DNA of 6,397 bases, taken from assembly GCA_934597465.1 (NCBI GenBank), contig CAKTSC010000082.1:1-6397 (forward strand). Direction: 5' to 3'. This document shows, in pieces, positions 5,003 through 6,397 of the stretch (its first letter is position 1; each line of letters starts with the position of its first letter). Position numbers and translations under genes: made by a program. This DNA is from an uncultured Dysosmobacter sp. Lineage in GTDB: Bacteria; Bacillota; Clostridia; Oscillospirales; Oscillospiraceae. Below the pieces are notes generated by a model. The model saw only the letters and a program-made list of their open reading frames with translations. It was not told the origin of the DNA and made no database searches.

Positions 5003-6397
5003 ATGATTTTGAAGAGCTGTGAAAAGTTGGAAAAGAGCGAGGCCAAGCTGACCATCCAGGTGGAAGCTGCCGAGTTTGAGGCCGCGGTGGAGAAGTCTTT
5101 CCACAAGAACGGCAAGAAGATCCGTCTCCCGGGCTTCCGGCCCGGTAAGGCCCCCCGTAAGATGATCGAGAATGCCTACGGCGAGGGCGTTTTCTATGAG
5201 GATGCCGTGGAGAGCTCCTGGGTGAGCGCCTTCATGAAGGCTGTGGAGCAGGAGAACCTGCACATCGTGGGCGATCCCAAGATCGACCTGGAGGGCCAGA
5301 TCACCAAGGAAGGCTATACCTTCACCGCCGTGGTGCCCCTGTATCCCGAGGTGACCCTGGGCCAGTACAAGGGCCTCTCCGCCACCCGCCCCGTGGTGAC
5401 CGTCACCGACGAGGACGTGGAGGCCCGCCTGAAGGAGATGGCCGAGCGCAACAGCCGCCTTGTCAGCGTGGAGCGCGAGGCCAAGGAGGGCGATACCGCC
5501 GTCATCGACTTCGAGGGCTTCCAGGACGGCGCCCCCTTTGAGGGCGGCAAGGGCGAGAACTACAGCCTGGAGCTGGGTTCCCACAGCTTCGTCCCCGGCT
5601 TTGAGGAGCAGGTGGCCGGCATGAAGGCCGGCGAGGAGAAGGACATCGACATCACCTTCCCCGAGAACTACACCCCCGAGCTGGCCGGCAAGGCCGTGGT
5701 CTTCCACGTGAAGGTCAACGAGGTCAAGGAGAAGGAATACCCCGCCATGGACGATGAGTTCGCCAAGGACGCCTCCGAGTTCGACACCCTGGAGGAGCTG
5801 AAGGAGAACATCCGCACCAACATCACCGCCGAGCGCGAGGAGACCGCCAAGCGGGACTTCGAGGACGAGCTGATGGTGAAGGTGGCCGACGGCATCACCG
5901 CCGACATCCCCCAGGTGATGATCGACACCCAGATCCAGAACTTCGTGGAGAGCTTCAAAAACCGCATCCAGTCCCAGATGGGCATTCCCTTCGAGCAGTA
6001 CATGCAGTTCGCGGGGATCGAGGAGAGCAAGCTCTATGAGGACGCCAAGGAGCCTTCCCTGCGTCAGGTGAAGCTGAACCTGGCCCTCACCGCCATCATC
6101 GAGGCCGAGAAGATCGAGGCCACCGACGAGGAGATCGAGGCCGAGTACGAGCGCGCCGCCAAGATGTACGGCATGGACGCCGCCGCCCTGAAGAACTACG
6201 TCACCCGTGAGGCCGTGGCCGACGAGGTCAAGCGCGACAAGGCCGTGAAGCTCGTTACCGAGAGCGCCATCGCCGCCGACGCCGCCGACGCCGCCGAGGA
6301 GCCCAAGAAGCCCGCCAAGAAGCGCACCGCCAAGAAGAAGGCGGAGGAGGCCCCCGCCGAGGAGCCTGCCGCCGAGGAAGCTCCCGCTGAGGAGAAG
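5003..6397 (+). CDS. tig: Trigger factor (ribosome-associated chaperone), 3' end cut by window
   Basis: An open frame of 465 codons with no stop before the window end. Trigger factor binds the 50S subunit at the peptide exit and shelters nascent chains; it also has peptidyl-prolyl isomerase activity. The N-terminal ribosome-binding domain (about 1-115) carries the signature GFRPGKAP (44-51) that contacts ribosomal protein uL23. An FKBP-type isomerase domain spans about 150-245 (GDTAVIDFEG near 163-172, LGSHSFVPGFE 191-201, AGEEKDIDITFP 209-220). The helical C-terminal chaperone domain follows from about 247 to 423. After that comes a low-complexity tail: Ala/Asp-rich, then Lys/Arg-rich (about 434-447), then Glu/Ala/Pro-rich to the window end. 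Codon use differs sharply from the upstream genes (few CGG or GGG, mostly CGC, GGC, AAG, GAG), as expected for an abundant protein. It has its own promoter region. clpP and clpX commonly follow tig in Firmicutes and may lie just outside. Confidence 0.96.
   Translation, partial: MILKSCEKLEKSEAKLTIQVEAAEFEAAVEKSFHKNGKKIRLPGFRPGKAPRKMIENAYGEGVFYEDAVESSWVSAFMKAVEQENLHIVGDPKIDLEGQITKEGYTFTAVVPLYPEVTLGQYKGLSATRPVVTVTDEDVEARLKEMAERNSRLVSVEREAKEGDTAVIDFEGFQDGAPFEGGKGENYSLELGSHSFVPGFEEQVAGMKAGEEKDIDITFPENYTPELAGKAVVFHVKVNEVKEKEYPAMDDEFAKDASEFDTLEELKENIRTNITAEREETAKRDFEDELMVKVADGITADIPQVMIDTQIQNFVESFKNRIQSQMGIPFEQYMQFAGIEESKLYEDAKEPSLRQVKLNLALTAIIEAEKIEATDEEIEAEYERAAKMYGMDAAALKNYVTREAVADEVKRDKAVKLVTESAIAADAADAAEEPKKPAKKRTAKKKAEEAPAEEPAAEEAPAEEK

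Noticed and set aside
3952..5707. Long - strand open frames opposite the phosphoesterase and tig
   Set aside because: They overlap each other and both well-supported + strand genes, cross the tig promoter region and show no known motif. They are GC-driven shadows.

Overview
This is a GC-rich, densely packed stretch of ordinary bacterial chromosome with every gene on the + strand. The gene content and order (rbgA, rnhB, yraN, then an M19 dipeptidase, thrC, a metallophosphoesterase and tig), the strong GGAGG-type ribosome binding sites and the repeated GTG starts suggest a high-GC member of the Clostridia. Oscillospiraceae (Flavonifractor/Oscillibacter-like gut bacteria) is the best guess. That assignment is inference from gene order and protein style; no 16S or other marker is present.

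Region 1 (1-1735) is a ribosome-assembly and nucleic-acid-maintenance cluster: the 3' end of the 50S-assembly GTPase gene rbgA (ylqF), ribonuclease HII (rnhB) and the YraN/UPF0102 nuclease-fold protein. A small three-helix membrane protein resembling DUF3784 sits between rbgA and rnhB. It is preceded by a 140-bp gap holding three perfect inverted repeats. rnhB and yraN overlap by 4 bp (GTGA).

Region 2 (1759-4914) holds a cytoplasmic M19-type metallodipeptidase, threonine synthase (thrC) and a calcineurin-like metallophosphoesterase. The dipeptidase and thrC also overlap by 4 bp (GTGA), so their translation is probably coupled. The gaps in this region are short (23 and 31 bp) and show no terminator, so regions 1 and 2 may be co-transcribed from upstream.

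Region 3 (4915-6397) starts a new transcription unit. An 88-bp AT-richer gap carries an extended -10 promoter, a GC-stem hairpin with a U7 loop just inside the predicted transcript, and a strong ribosome binding site. These precede trigger factor (tig), which runs off the window end. tig has clearly different, highly-expressed-type codon use and ends in a Lys-rich then Glu/Ala/Pro-rich tail.

I see no mobile element, CRISPR array, RNA gene or defence system, and nothing that amounts to a new biological system. The points most worth checking are the GRG-to-GAG change in the RNase HII signature, the charged tail on trigger factor, the tig leader hairpin, and the palindromes before the small membrane protein.
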